64,000 bases of DNA, taken from Nymphaea colorata (taxonomy: Eukaryota > Streptophyta > Magnoliopsida > Nymphaeales > Nymphaeaceae). Positions 1-10,910 of this stretch are shown here, piece after piece. The notes under the pieces are model-generated. The model saw only the letters and a list, made by a program, of their open reading frames with translations. It ran no database searches and was not told where the DNA came from. Where the stretch lies: positions 20,174,854-20,238,853 of the forward strand of contig NC_045143.1 in NCBI RefSeq assembly GCF_008831285.2, written 5' to 3'. Each line of letters begins with the position of its first letter. Within the stretch, counting starts at the first letter, position 1. Both the position numbers and the translations under genes were made by a program.

Positions 1-155
1 TCGTCACCCAATCTTTGAGAGGGGAAATGATGGCATAGTCACCACCATATTCCTTATGGAATTTGAGAATGCGCTCTAGACTTACATTTCTCCTTTGTGA
101 ATCCTTCCACTATCCTTGACAAATCACCACACAACCCAGATGCCCATTACCCACA

Positions 156-667
156 TTAGCTCAAGCCTGCTATTTTTGGTCCATGCCTGGTATGAGCTCT
201 AACAATGTTAATTAACCATCCATTTCTATCTGAACTGATGGTGTCTTCACAGTATAGCCCAGTTTCCATCCAAATTCTTAGTTTGATTTTTGTCTTAGGA
301 GGCCACTTGACTGAGGAAAAGCTATCCATGCAGCTCCTCCAAACCTCTCTTTTGAACCTACTTACCTGGGGTTCAAGACTTTCATGGAAACATCTGTTCC
401 TAAGGCACCACATATTCCAGCAAACAATTAAGAAGGACATCCTCATGGACTTTCCTGGATAACACAAATTTGGTCTTGGATACTGATTTTAACATCACTA
501 TAAATCCTCACGTATCCATTCCCATCAACTCTATTGATGAGGACTTGCCCTAGCCATCCATCAACCCAAAACCTGATCCGTTCTCCATTTCCAACTTTCC
601 ACTCAACTTTGTTTTGGATCCAGCTGCATCCCCACTGCATTTCCAACCCCAGCTTTGATTAGTGGAT
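156..667 (-). pseudogene. LINE C-terminal region (zf-RVT-like), broken
   Basis: The - strand encodes EWKVGNGERIRFWVDGWLGQ and then FLIVCWNMWCLRNRCFHESL in a second frame. W-x-x-G-N-G-x-x-x-x-F-W-x-D-x-W is the usual post-RT signature of plant LINEs. A frameshift lies between the two pieces, near 450. Confidence 0.75.
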
Positions 668-679
668 CTTTTGAGTGTT

Positions 680-2392
680 CAAAGACTATGAGAGATAAGA
701 TATTTTTCCTTAAACATGTTAGCCCAAAGATCTCCACTGGTCAAAAGTCGACAACACCTGTTGGCTAGCGTCACTCTGTTCACTTCCTCCAACCTTCTTA
801 TCCCAACTCCTCCTTCCTCTTGAGGAAGACAGATTCTCTCCCATTTAACTAGATGCATGTGTCTTGATCCACCTTCCTCATTCCACAAGAACTTAATACA
901 AGTTTGTTCGATTCTCCTTAATACGACCTTAGGCAATCTAATGGCCATCATCCAATAATAAGGCAAGGTCATCAACACATATAGGATGAGGCATAGCCGG
1001 CCCGCGTAGGGCAAGGTTCAAGCCTTCCATCCAGCCAACCTTTTTTCCACCTTAGTGAGGAGTGGCAAACACGGATCTTTTGTAAGATTTCCCTAGAACA
1101 GAGGTAACCCATGATAGGTCCCCAATAGACCATTGTAAAATACTCTGAATTTCGCACATGTGGCAGTCGACCATGGTTCTGGAAAAAATCTCATACTTGT
1201 GTTTGTTCACCTTTATACCTGCAAAGCATTCAAAATCCTGCAAAATTACTGCTATAGTGCTAATAGTTCTCTTGGAGGCCTTAACTACTATAATCACATG
1301 GTCAGCAAACAACATAGCACAACCATTAGGCCTCACTCGATGAATTTTAGGGACAAGGATGTTTTTGTTAATCGTTTCCTTGATGAGTCGTCTAATGAAC
1401 ATTTTCATAACAATGAGAAAAAGATAGGGGGACAAGGGATCGCCTTGTGTCAGCCCGTGTCTCCCATCAAACTTCTCTCCCATCCTACCATTCACAAGAT
1501 GACAAGAATTCCGTAAGACACAGGGGTTACACGGTTCATGATTGTAGCAATCCATCTGGAATGAAACCCGAAAAACTGCATACTATTGGCTAAGACGGCC
1601 CAGGAAACCCTATCATAAGCTTTCAAAATCAAGCTTAAGACAACAACCTCCTTTGTCCCACAACTCCTTAGATGGTCTCATTAACCCACATGATGTTGTC
1701 ATGGATATGCCTCCCTTTCGGAAAAGCTGCTTGGTTAACGTTAATAATGCGACTTAAGATGCCTCTCAATCTATTGACAACAACCTTCGCAATAATCTTA
1801 CATATAGCGTTGCATAAGGAGAATGTGTATGAAATCTTTAACTTTCTTGGAATTTTCTTTCTTAGGGACGATACATGTCATAGTTTCATTGATACTCTTC
1901 ACCATTTTCTTAGACGAAAAAAAGTCTTGCACAACATTCACCACATTAGCCTTCACCATTGCCCAACACTCTTGATAGAAATAATTTGGAAAGCCATTTA
2001 GACTGGCTGCACTGTCCTTATCTAAACTCCACAATGTTGTAGTCATCTCTTCCTCCTAGACAGGTTGAAGAAGCTGCTCATTTTCAGATTTTGTGACCCT
2101 CACTATGTTATCAATACCTTCAAACAAACATCCTTGTGCTTCATCCTTAGCTCGGAATTTTTTAAAGTAACCAGTGCACATTTCAAGTATCTGCCCGCTA
2201 TGTACATATTCTATGCCATCGCATTCTAGACTTCTAATCTTTTGTTTAGCCTGCTTAGATTTAGCCATCGCATGAAAGAAGAAGGTGTTTTATCACCCTC
2301 CTCAAGCCATTGAATTGAAGACCTTTGCTTCGACATTACTTCTTCCATGAGGAGGGCCTGAGATAGCTGCTTCTTCACCCAATGTTCCCCGT
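680..2392 (-). pseudogene. LINE reverse transcriptase, broken
   Basis: Recognisable blocks on the - strand include SSIQWLEEGDKTPSSFMRWL near 2350, ASLNGFPNYFYQECW near 2000, DGRHGLTQGDPLSPYLFLIV near 1450, and AMLFADHVIIV near 1310. The catalytic box should read (Y/F)ADD but reads FADH (1298-1303), so a catalytic Asp is lost. PYAGRLCLILYVLMTLPYYW near 1010 is the RT end. Several frameshifts separate the blocks. Confidence 0.82.
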
Positions 2393-3330
2393 CTAACACA
2401 CTTTCAATTCCTTGTTCCACACGATCCCTGCAAACCTCCGATCTACTTCGCAGGTTAGCAATGTTATCATATTAGCAATGTTATCATTAAGGTTGCCAAA
2501 GGAATTCTTGTTCCAAACTAAAAGGGCCATTCTCAGTCTGTTAAGCTTAATTAGGAGACACATCATTGAACACCGTCTGACCTCACATCTCCAAGCTTCC
2601 AAAATCACTGCTTTACCTTCTTTGGCCATCTTACCTCTGGAATCATCTCTAATCTCCATGGTCCGGTAGACTAGCACACAGTAGTCCGAACTAGCAGGCG
2701 TCAAAACCTTTAGGCTGCCCTCACTTCCATAACTGGTCTGCCACTCATCGTTCGTTCACAAGGCACCAATCGCGCTTGCATTGCACTGAATCTTGTCCTT
2801 GTCTATGATTCGACCACGTGAACCTCTTATTTCTGTCTTCAACCTGCAAGCAAAAATGAAACGACTAAAGGAAATACAAGAACCAGTTGAAGGTGTTGAT
2901 CATGATTTATTACTAATGCTCAACATGACATTAAAATCGCCAATAATCAGCACCGACCCTTCAACTCTAGACATGAGAGCCTCTAACTGGTAAAAATTTT
3001 GCAACCTTTGCCCAAACCTTTGTGGCAAGTAAACACCAAACGCAACAAAAAATTTTTTGTCCACTAATCTACGAAAGTTGGCACCAACCCAGTTCTGATC
3101 AGCAACTACATATGAAGCTTCCATCTCCTCTTTCGACAAGCATAAGACTCTTAACTACACCATTGTATCTCTCCATGATTGCCTTCATCTTCTTAGTGGT
3201 AATCATCGAGTCGAGAACAAACCTAATTGGGGGATTAAACTTCTTGAAAATAAGACTCAATTCTTGTTGAGCAGGCCTCTTAGCAAGACCTATGATATTT
3301 CAACTAAAGATTTTCATGATTAGGAAGATT
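2393..3330 (-). pseudogene. LINE endonuclease and linker, broken
   Basis: The - strand shows an AP-endonuclease-like pattern with SVLIIGDFNVML, where GDFN is the family motif, preceded by NWVGANFRRLVDKKFF. The linker ALLVWNKNSFGNLNDNIANM is typical of the region before the reverse transcriptase in plant LINEs. Frameshifts and stops separate the pieces, so no endonuclease can be made. Confidence 0.8.
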
Positions 3331-3530
3331 CAGTACCTCTCCACCAACAATGCTACGAGTCCCGAGGACCATGGCATTATAATTCCCTCCATTACCCTCG
3401 TCCTGAGGAAGATCAATTAATGCATGATTCACACTCTCATTCACCATTTTCCTCTTTTTGGAACCATTACATCTGTCAGCAAGGCATCTTCCAATGAAGT
3501 AACTTGTTTGCTTTCTTAATGAAGTAAACA

Positions 3531-3890
3531 ATTATTTTATGTTTGTTCAAATTACTATAGATTGTCTTAGTGTCACATGGCTTCCTCTTGAAGCATGCTG
3601 TACCTGTATTTATATGGTTGAATATAGGGTTAGGGACAGATTCATATGCTGAAGACATCAACAAGCAAGCAAAATCTGGAATGATCCCATCTGGGCAAAG
3701 AGAAAGAAAGTGATCGAAAAAGCTAAAAGTTTGAAAATGAGAGAAAAAGGAGGGAAAAAATAGGCGGGAAACAAAAAGGAGAGGAAAAAAGGAGAAAGGG
3801 AGGGAAAAAAATAGAAAAAAAGGGAAAAACCAGGTGAAGCTTGGGTGCATGTTGGAGTCAGAATTGATCTACAGGGTCCCAAATGAATTC
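3531..3890. other. Non-coding stretch with a purine-rich tract
   Basis: No gene is seen. Positions 3715-3835 are almost only A and G on the + strand. The translated 'proteins' are Phe/Ser-rich low-complexity artefacts of this tract. Confidence 0.6.
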
Positions 3891-4322
3891 ACTTATTTGA
3901 AAATGAAAACCAGGCTCAAACTTGGAGATAAAAATACTTCAAGAGATACACACTTTAATATTCTAGCTGTTCCAATAAGTTGCACAAACCAAACCTCAAA
4001 CTAGAGGAGAAATAAACATATATTAATCTCAAATGGATACACAATATCAGGCCTAAAAGCCCACCCTAAACAAGAGACCAGCTATACTATTTATAAAGGA
4101 GAATACACAAGGAGAAGAGGGATCTAGACGTTGGACTAGTTCCAACAGCTAGAAATCTAGCCGTTGGGACTACTCCGCTTCTAGTCAAAAAGATAAAAAT
4201 ATGAGGGTAAAAGTGAAAATAAAAAAATACAGAATAAGAAAAATACATAAAGAAAAGAAAAATTACACAAACAACCTAAGTACCCTAACATATATATAAA
4301 TAAGACATATATTAGTTGACTA

Positions 4323-4357
<35 letters not shown>

Positions 4358-4392
4358 ATGTATATATAGATCGGGATGTATACATTTTAACA
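3890..4392 (-). repeat. Left (3') LTR of old copia element G, approximate left edge
   Basis: The right edge is firm. It ends TTTTAACA at 4392 and abuts a C-run that is the complement of a polypurine tract, followed by copia RNase H code. The left edge is uncertain; a TG at 3850 is one candidate. It includes an AT microsatellite at 4321-4359. Confidence 0.5.
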
Positions 4393-4404
4393 CCCCCCCT
4401 CAAA
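4393..4404 (-). other. Polypurine tract of element G
   Basis: On the - strand this is a G-run preceded by A and T residues immediately before the LTR boundary, the usual plus-strand primer site of LTR retrotransposons. Confidence 0.6.
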
Positions 4405-5180
4405 CTTACGGTGTGACGACCAAAAGTTTGCCAAGAAAAAATTGAAACCTAGTAGCAACAAGAGCTTTGGTGAAGAAATATCCTAGTTGATATTCGGATG
4501 GAACATAGGAGAGATCAATGTTTTTCTGTTCTTCATGAACATAATGACAGTCCATCTCTATATGTTTTGTTCTTTCATGAAATGTGTGATTGCTAGCAAT
4601 ATAAAGTGCACTCTTCTTGTCACAACAAAGGTTGACAAGAACTGCGAGATGAATTCCTATATTTTCAATAAACTTTTGAGCCACATAGTCTTTAATGGAT
4701 TTATGTCCTTGTTGGAGGTTGTGAATCTTGAGTTGAATATTGTGCATATAAGCAACATCTCTCATTGTGTGAGTTTTCTTTAGGTATTCCCATGTCTCTT
4801 GGGCAGAATTTAATTTTGAAATCTGTCAACACAAGTTAATATCTTTGTCACATGGGTACTGCTGTAAAGGCAGCGTACCCGTACCGGCCAGGTACGACAC
4901 TGGCGCTGGTGCTGGTACTGTCCTGGGTACCTCTTGGGTACTGGTCAAACAGTATCGGGTACGGTCAACGTACCCAGGACTGTATCCGTCCAATTTAAAA
5001 CTCGATCAAAGTTGACCAAGTCCTTTCTTAATTTATGATTTCAGTTTTGTTCTTTACACCATTTACACTCAGGAAACACATACAAAGTTGTGTTTTCATA
5101 TTTTTTTCAATAGTTTCTTCTTTAAAAACTATAAATTTTGAATCATGAATGCGCTATTTTGTTTCAATACTTCTTTTATG

Positions 5181-5226
<46 letters not shown>

Positions 5227-5560
5227 GTACCCCCGTACCCAAGTTTTTTGAAAATAGCCCGAACCAGGACCCGTACCAGCACCCGTACCCGTACCTATGT
5301 GACATAGGTTAATATCCATTTAATAATCTTGTGATGACCTACATTCCATTCTTCCCACTTCTTATTGTACTAAGCCACAACCTTTTCTTTTTCCTTTCCA
5401 TCTAATTCCACAGCCCTTCCATCAACAACTTTTGTCAAAACTAATTAAGGTTCAATTTTTGTCCTATCAACTAGTCCCCAAAGGATTTCACTACGAATGA
5501 AATGCTCCATAATTCTAGCCCATTAAATGTAGTTTGTTGATGAAAGTTTAGGAAATGGAA
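4405..5560 (-). pseudogene. Copia element G: gag fragment fused to the RNase H tail
   Basis: From the right, the - strand gives gag N-terminal code (ARIMEHFIRSEILWGLVD, about 5555-5317, with stops). It is interrupted by a 465-bp DNA element, then continues as [20 protein letters not shown] and [14 protein letters not shown] (4842-4680). At about 4675 the frame passes directly into [20 protein letters not shown] and [11 protein letters not shown], the copia RNase H end. Protease, integrase and RT are missing, so most of pol was deleted in frame. Confidence 0.78.
4843..5307. mobile_element. Non-autonomous DNA transposon M1, copy 1 (8-bp target duplication)
   Basis: The insert interrupts the gag code of element G. 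It is flanked by GTTAATAT (4835-4842 and 5308-5315). The ends are inverted repeats: CTTTGTCACATGGGTAC on the left against CTATGTCACATAGGTAC on the complement of the right. The 8-bp duplication suggests the hAT superfamily. The interior is made of GTACC/GGTAC words and a TA microsatellite (5180-5223). There is no coding capacity. A second copy lies at 38930-39328. Confidence 0.8.
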
Positions 5561-5695
5561 GAAAGGAAACTTTGGCATCCATTGAGCACGTTCAACAAAG
5601 ATAATCTACTTACAATTTTCGTAAACATCAAAATTCATAACAATATCAATCTAGAAAGCACAAGTCAACAATTACATAACGTATATCATACTTTC
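5561..5695 (-). other. Upstream part of element G, target of element A
   Basis: AT-rich sequence that probably is the 5' leader of the old copia element. Element A inserted at its end, duplicating GGAAC. Confidence 0.4.
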
Positions 5696-5700
5696 GGAAC

Positions 5701-5984
5701 TGTTGAAATAGATTGTAATGGGAACCGGGTCCAATTCTGGACCCGGTCCCATGGGGCACGGGTACCGAGACTGGCTCGGTACCCTAGGCAGTACTCTTTC
5801 TCTCCCTCCTATATAATCCTCACTTAAGTGTAATTGTTGAATTAAGTGAAAAGATTTTCTCTCTCCTAGGGTTGCGGTGTGCACCTAGGTCAGAGCTTCC
5901 CGTGGTTTTTTTCCTCTTTCTGAGGTTTTTCCACGTATATCGTGTGTTCCTCTCTTCTTCCTTCGTGTGTTGCATGTTTCTACA
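5701..5984 (+). repeat. 5' LTR of element A
   Basis: Begins TGTTGAAATA and ends TTTCTACA. It contains a perfect 9-bp inverted repeat ACCGGGTCC / GGACCCGGT with a 6-bp loop (5724-5747), a further GGTACC-rich palindrome, and a TATATAA box at 5810-5816, about 170 bp before the LTR end. Confidence 0.95.
5810..5816 (+). promoter_or_regulatory. Predicted TATA box of element A 5' LTR
   Basis: TATATAA follows a CT-rich stretch in the LTR, where the U3 promoter of a copia element is expected. The same box is present in the 3' LTR at 10731-10737. A transcription start is not visible from sequence alone. Confidence 0.55.
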
Positions 5985-5996
5985 TGGTATCAGAGC
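5985..5996 (+). other. Primer binding site of element A
   Basis: TGGTATCAGAGC directly follows the 5' LTR with no gap. It is the standard plant copia site complementary to the initiator methionine tRNA 3' end. Confidence 0.93.
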
Positions 5997-6107
5997 CGTG
6001 AGATCGTTCGGCTTCGTCTCGTGTTTCCGCCGTCGCCCCTGCACCGCTGCCGCCTGCGCCGTTAGGGTTTTCCGCGCCGCCGCCGTTGGGATCTTCTGCG
6101 CCGCCGT

Positions 6108-6275
6108 TGTCGGACGATCCAGCGCCGCCGCCGTCGCCGTCAGACGATCCAGCGCCGCCGCCTGTTGCCGTTTGTAGCTTCCGCTGCCGTGGGTGTCTCC
6201 TTTTCCGCCGACGGACGATCCAGCGCCGTCACGCCTCTGCGTCGCCGCCGTCGGGCGATCCAGCGCCGTCGCCGA
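6108..6275 (+). repeat. GC-rich degenerate tandem repeat in element A leader
   Basis: The unit C(G/A)G(A/G)CGATCCAGCGCCG occurs at 6111, 6141, 6212 and 6252 between the PBS and gag. It lies in an otherwise GC-rich 350-bp leader, very different in composition from the AT-rich surroundings. Reading frames through it are low-complexity and not credible genes. Confidence 0.75.
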
Positions 6276-6356
6276 CCCCTAAGGTTCCGTGTGGTGCTGG
6301 TGTTTCAGCCGCCGCCGTGCTGTCTTGTTGCTGCCGTTCTGACTTGACTGCTTGTG

Positions 6357-9300
6357 ATGGCGGAAGAGATTGCACCTAAAAGTGATGTGGCCTTTGACGC
6401 GGGCAGCGCTCCCAAGAGCGAGATCTTGCCGGTTCAGGTCACGCCCATTCGTCTGACTAAAGACAACTATCTCTCCTGGTCTGCTGCTCTAGAAATTGGG
6501 ATAACGAGCTGTGGTCGTCTTTCCTATATCACAGGCGACAAACCGGTGCCCAGCAAAACTGATCCTCAATGGGCGACGTGGGTGTTGGAAGACAGTCAGG
6601 TTAAGGTATGGATCATCAGCTCTGTGTCCGCTGATATTCAGCCTCTTATTCTGCGGAAGCCGACTTCGTTTGATATGTGGACTGTGCTTGCGAGGATGTA
6701 TGGGCGCAAGAAAAGGGTTCTGCGTACGTACCAGATTAAACACAGTATTTATTCTCTGAAACAGGGTGACCTGTCTGTTGCCTCCTTGTATGCAACCCTG
6801 AAAACTAAGTGGGAGGAACTTGATTATCATGTGAATGATGACTCGGACTGTGGTTCTGATCATGCCCGGTACTGGGAAAAGGAATGGATGGACCAGACGT
6901 TCCTTTTCCTTGGAGGCTTGCGTGATGAGTTTGAATCCATTCGGAGTCAAATTCTCAACTGTGATGAGATTCCTGGAATAGAAGATGTTTATGCCAGAGT
7001 GGAATCCGAGGAACAAAGACGCCAAGTGATGCAGATTGACCTCAGTCATGGGAATGGTCCCTCGGCCTTTGTTAGCCGTTCCTCTGTGTCTGGCCAGCGC
7101 CCTGTTAGGCGATGTACACATTGTCACAAGTCAGGACATTCTGTTGATTTTTGTTGGGATCTACACCCTGAGAAGGGACTTGTTCGTGGTCGCCCTCCGT
7201 CTAGTCGGCGAGGTTCTCTTGTGCAGGACTCAAATCAGAGTGGTTCTTCTAGTAGTGAAAAGTCGAGACTTTCCCCGGATCAAATTAAGGAACTACAAGC
7301 TTACATCAGTCGTCTTTCTACTACGTCAGAGGACGCATCTACGTCTGATGGAGCTAAGTTAGCTCAGGCTCTTGTGGCTACTAGTGATCAAGGTAATTCC
7401 CCTCCCGGTGATTGGATTGTTGACAGTGGGGCTACTCATCATATGACCGGGGACCCTAAGATGTTTCAAGAATACAAGTTGACTTCTGGGCAGCAGCGTG
7501 TTTCTATGGCTGATGGGTCTTCTATTTCTGTGGCTGGAAAAGGGAGTTTATCATTACTGAACAAATATTGTCTTCATAATGCCCTGCATGTTCCTAATAT
7601 TCCCGTAAATTTGTTATCTGTCAACAGTATTACCAAAGAGCTAAACTGTAATCTAATATTCTCTGCTGATCGTTGTTTCCTGCAGGACTTGGGGACGGGG
7701 CAGAAGATTGGGATTGGTTCGGCTATTGATGGGCTCTACAGACTGCCGGCCACCAGTGGACAGTTGTCTGGCGTGGAGGACAGATCCGTTATTATGCGCT
7801 GGCACGAGAGACTTGGTCATATTCCTTTTCAGTTGATTAAACAGTTGTTTCCTAAGATGTTTTAGTCTGTTTCTTTGGACACCTTCGCCTGTGAAGTGTG
7901 TCAATTGTCTAAGCATGTTAGGGCCTCGTACCCTATTTCGTTCAATAAAACCAGCCGTCCATTTGCTTTGGTTCACTATGATGTTTGGGGTCCTTCGGGA
8001 GTACCCACTTGTCGTGGTTTTCATTATTTCATGACTCTTATCGATGATTACTCTCGGTGTACGTTCGTGTATTTGTTGAAAGAACGTAGTGAAGTTCTCG
8101 GCATTGTCAAAAACTTCGTTGCATTTGTTGAAACTCAATTCCAGACCCCTGTTCAGACCCTTCGTACTGACAATGCTCGAGAGTATGTCTCCCAATCCCT
8201 TGATGACTTCTTGCGAAGCAAGGGGATTATACATGAAACATCCTGTAGCTACACACCTCCTCAGAATGGCGTGGCTGAAAGGAAGAACCGTCATTTGTTA
8301 AATGTCACCCGGGCCATCATGTTTCAACGTCATGTCCCTAAGCGGTACTGGGGTGATGCACTCCTAACTAGTGCTCATCTCATTAACCGCATGCCTACTC
8401 GTGTGTTGAATGGTCATTCCCCTTATTCTGTTTTGTGGCCTACTCAGAATCCCTGGCCTTTGACCCCTCGGGTGTTTGGGTGTGTTTGCTTTGTCCATGA
8501 TCATAGTCCCACTCTCAAGAAACTTGATCCTCGGTCCATCAAAGCGGTCTTTTTGGGGTATTCCTCCACCCAGAAAGGATACAAGTGTGTTGACCCTAGC
8601 ACTTCCAGAGTATATGTCTCCAGGGATGTTACCTTTCATGAACATGAGTCATACTTCCCTGCGAATCCTCTTCAGGGGGAGTGTCTAGGTGAGAGAGCGG
8701 ACGAGTATTCTTCGCATCAGTTGATCCAGTTCACAGATTTCTTGGATTACACGGCCAGTTCTTCGAGTGTGAGTGTAGTAGACACAGTCAGTGAGGACAG
8801 AGACAGTCAGATGGAGGGGGGCCCTGTGGAAGAACAGTCCCGTGATCATTTGTTTGGTCATACAACAGGAAGAAGAAGGATGTGATGGAGGTTGTTGATG
8901 TTACCAATCCCGATCTTGTGAGCTTCCCGGATGATCCAAGTCCAATGAATGAAGATCTTCCCCTTGCCCTACGCAAAGGCACCAGGTCATGTACTTCTCT
9001 TCCTATTCAGAGATTTGTTTCGTATGCTAAACTCAGTAAAGACTATAAGTGCTTTATTACCTCTTTATCTATGGCTGTTATTCCCAGGTCAGTGGAGGAT
9101 GCCAGGGAGGATCCCAAATGGCTACAGGCCATGACAGAGGAGATGGACGCCCTGGCAAAGAACAATACGTGAGAGGTTGTTGATATTCCTAGTGGAACTC
9201 ACTTAGTTGGTTCCAAGTGGGTGTTTACTGTGAAGTACAAACCTGATGGCACTGTAGAACGCTATAAAGCTCGTCTCGTTGCAAAGGGGTTTAGCCAGAA

Positions 9301-10627
9301 ATATGGGATTGACTATCTTGAGACGTTCGCTCTCGTTGCTAAACTGAAGACAGTAAGGGTCATCTTAGCTCTGGCAGTACAAAAGAAGTGGAGCATGGAC
9401 CAACTGGATGTCAAGAACGCCTTCTTGAATGGTCACCTTGAGGAAGAAGTCTATATGAGCATGCCGCCTGGATATGCGCAGAAAGGAAAGTGTTGTTATC
9501 TCAAGAAAGCATTGTATGGCCTCAAGCAGTCCCCTAGAGCGTGGTTTGAAAGACTAAGGGTTGTGATGAAGACTAATGGATATAAACAGGGAAATGGTGA
9601 TCACACCCTCTTCATCAAGCAGAGAAATGGTTTGGTGAGCCTTCTACTAGTATATGTTGATGATATGATTGTCACAGGTGATGACGAAGAAGAAAAAAGG
9701 AAGATGAAAGAAATGTTAGCTGCTGAATTTGATCTCAAAGATCTGGGAAAATTGAGGTATTTTTTGGGAATTGAGATCGCTAGATCTGAGACTGGTCTTG
9801 TTATGAGCCAAAGGAAATACACTTTGGATCTTCTAAAAGAGACAGGTAAACTGGGATGCAGACCCTTTCTTACTCCAATGGAGTCTGGCACAAGGATAAG
9901 TATCAAAGCTGGGACAATCTTGGATGAGGAAGGAAAAGGGAGGTATCAGCGGCTGGTTGGTAAACTAATTTATCTCACTCTTACTCGCCCGGATATTACG
10001 TATGCTGTGGGTGTGTTAAGTCAGTTTATGCATGCCCCTACTGATTGTCATTGGAAAAGTGCTGAAAGAGTATTGGGATACTTAAAGAATGTCCCAGGGA
10101 AAGGACTGCTCTATACTCGACAAGGTCAACTCAGCATTGAAGGATACTCTGATGCCGACTGGGCAGGTTGCACAGATACTAGAAGGTCTACCACAGGATA
10201 CTGCATCTTTCTTGGAGGTAACCTGGTGGTATGGAGAAGTAAAAGACAAGAAGTTTGTTCCAGGTCCAGTGCTGAGGCTGAATACAGGGCGGTTGCTATG
10301 AGGGTTACAGAAATGTTATGGCTCAAAATTCTATTAGCAGATATTGGGGTGAAAATGGAAGAGAAGATGAGGATGTATTGTGACAACAAGTCGGCTATTA
10401 ACTTGGCAAACAATCCAGTCCTACACGACAGAACCAAACATGTGGAGATCGATCGTCACTTCATACGGGAACACATAGATTCTAAGGAGTTGATCTTGCC
10501 CTATATGAAGTCTGAAGATCAAGTTGCTGATGTCTTAACCAAGTCTTTATGTACATCTCAATTTGAGAAAAATGTTAGCAAGCTTGGCATGTTTGACATG
10601 TATGCCAAGCTTCAGGGGGAGTGTTGA
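6357..10627 (+). pseudogene. Element A gag-pol, broken
   Basis: The ATG at 6357 starts gag. Visible domains are a gag core, a zinc knuckle CTHCHKSGHSVDFC (about 7113), protease IVDSGATHH (about 7416), an HHCC region plus integrase with HYDVWGPSG, TDNAREY and QNGVAERKN (7800-8300), RT with YVDD at 9653-9664, and RNase H with YSDADWAGC, SSAEAEYRAV and CDNKSAINLA. Breaks: TAG at 7863-7865, where element D has a His codon; a short deletion near 8862 shifting frame; and TGA at 9170-9172, where the relative has Trp. The stop TGA (10625-10627) lies inside the 3' LTR. Confidence 0.93.
10614..10621 (+). other. Polypurine tract of element A
   Basis: AGGGGGAG immediately precedes the 3' LTR. It is also translated as the last pol codons before the stop in the LTR. 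Confidence 0.85.
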
Positions 10628-10905
10628 AATAGATTGTAATGAGAACCGGGTCCAATTCTGGACCCGGTCCCTTGGGGCACGGGTACCGAGACTGGCTCGG
10701 TACCCTAGGCGGTACTCTTTCTCTCCCTCCTATATAATCCTCACTTAAGTGTAATTGTTGAATTAAGTGAAAAGATTTTCTCTCTCCTAGGGTTGCGGTG
10801 TGCACCTAGGTCAGAGCTTCCCGTGGTTTTTTTCCTCTTTCTGAGGTTTTTCCACGTATATCGTGTGTTCCTCTCTTCTTCCTTCGTGTGTTGCATGTTT
10901 CTACA
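10622..10905 (+). repeat. 3' LTR of element A
   Basis: 284 bp, differing from the 5' LTR by three substitutions (near positions 21, 51 and 90 of the LTR). Followed by target duplication GGAAC. Confidence 0.95.
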
Positions 10906-10910
10906 GGAAC

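Larger units (their letters stand above)
1..3530 (-). mobile_element. Degenerate LINE (L1-type, non-LTR) relic
   Basis: Reading the - strand from about 3500 to 1 gives, in order, an ORF1-like tail, an endonuclease domain, an EN-RT linker, a reverse transcriptase and the C-terminal region of plant L1-type LINEs, spread over several frames with many stops. It continues off the left edge. No poly-A tail or target-site duplication can be seen because the 3' end is outside the window. It probably lies in an upstream intron of the host gene in antisense orientation. Confidence 0.85.
5701..10905 (+). mobile_element. Complete Ty1/copia retrotransposon A
   Basis: A 5205-bp element with 284-bp LTRs, initiator-Met PBS, gag-pol and polypurine tract, flanked by the 5-bp duplication GGAAC (5696-5700 and 10906-10910). 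The LTRs differ at three positions only, so the insertion is recent. Gag-pol has two nonsense codons and one frameshift. It is nested in the old element G and is in the same orientation as the host gene. Element D is a close relative. Confidence 0.95.

Noticed and set aside
4321-5223. CRISPR-like regular repeats
   Set aside because: These are TA microsatellites and GTACC words within LTR and MITE sequence; no spacer-repeat structure, and the window is plant DNA.
5872-6379. Open frames rich in Ala, Arg and Pro before element A gag
   Set aside because: They lie in the GC-rich tandem-repeat leader between PBS and gag and are composition artefacts.
6489-7127. 212-codon antisense frame under element A gag
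   Set aside because: Mirror of the real gag frame; motifs such as the zinc knuckle are only on the + strand.
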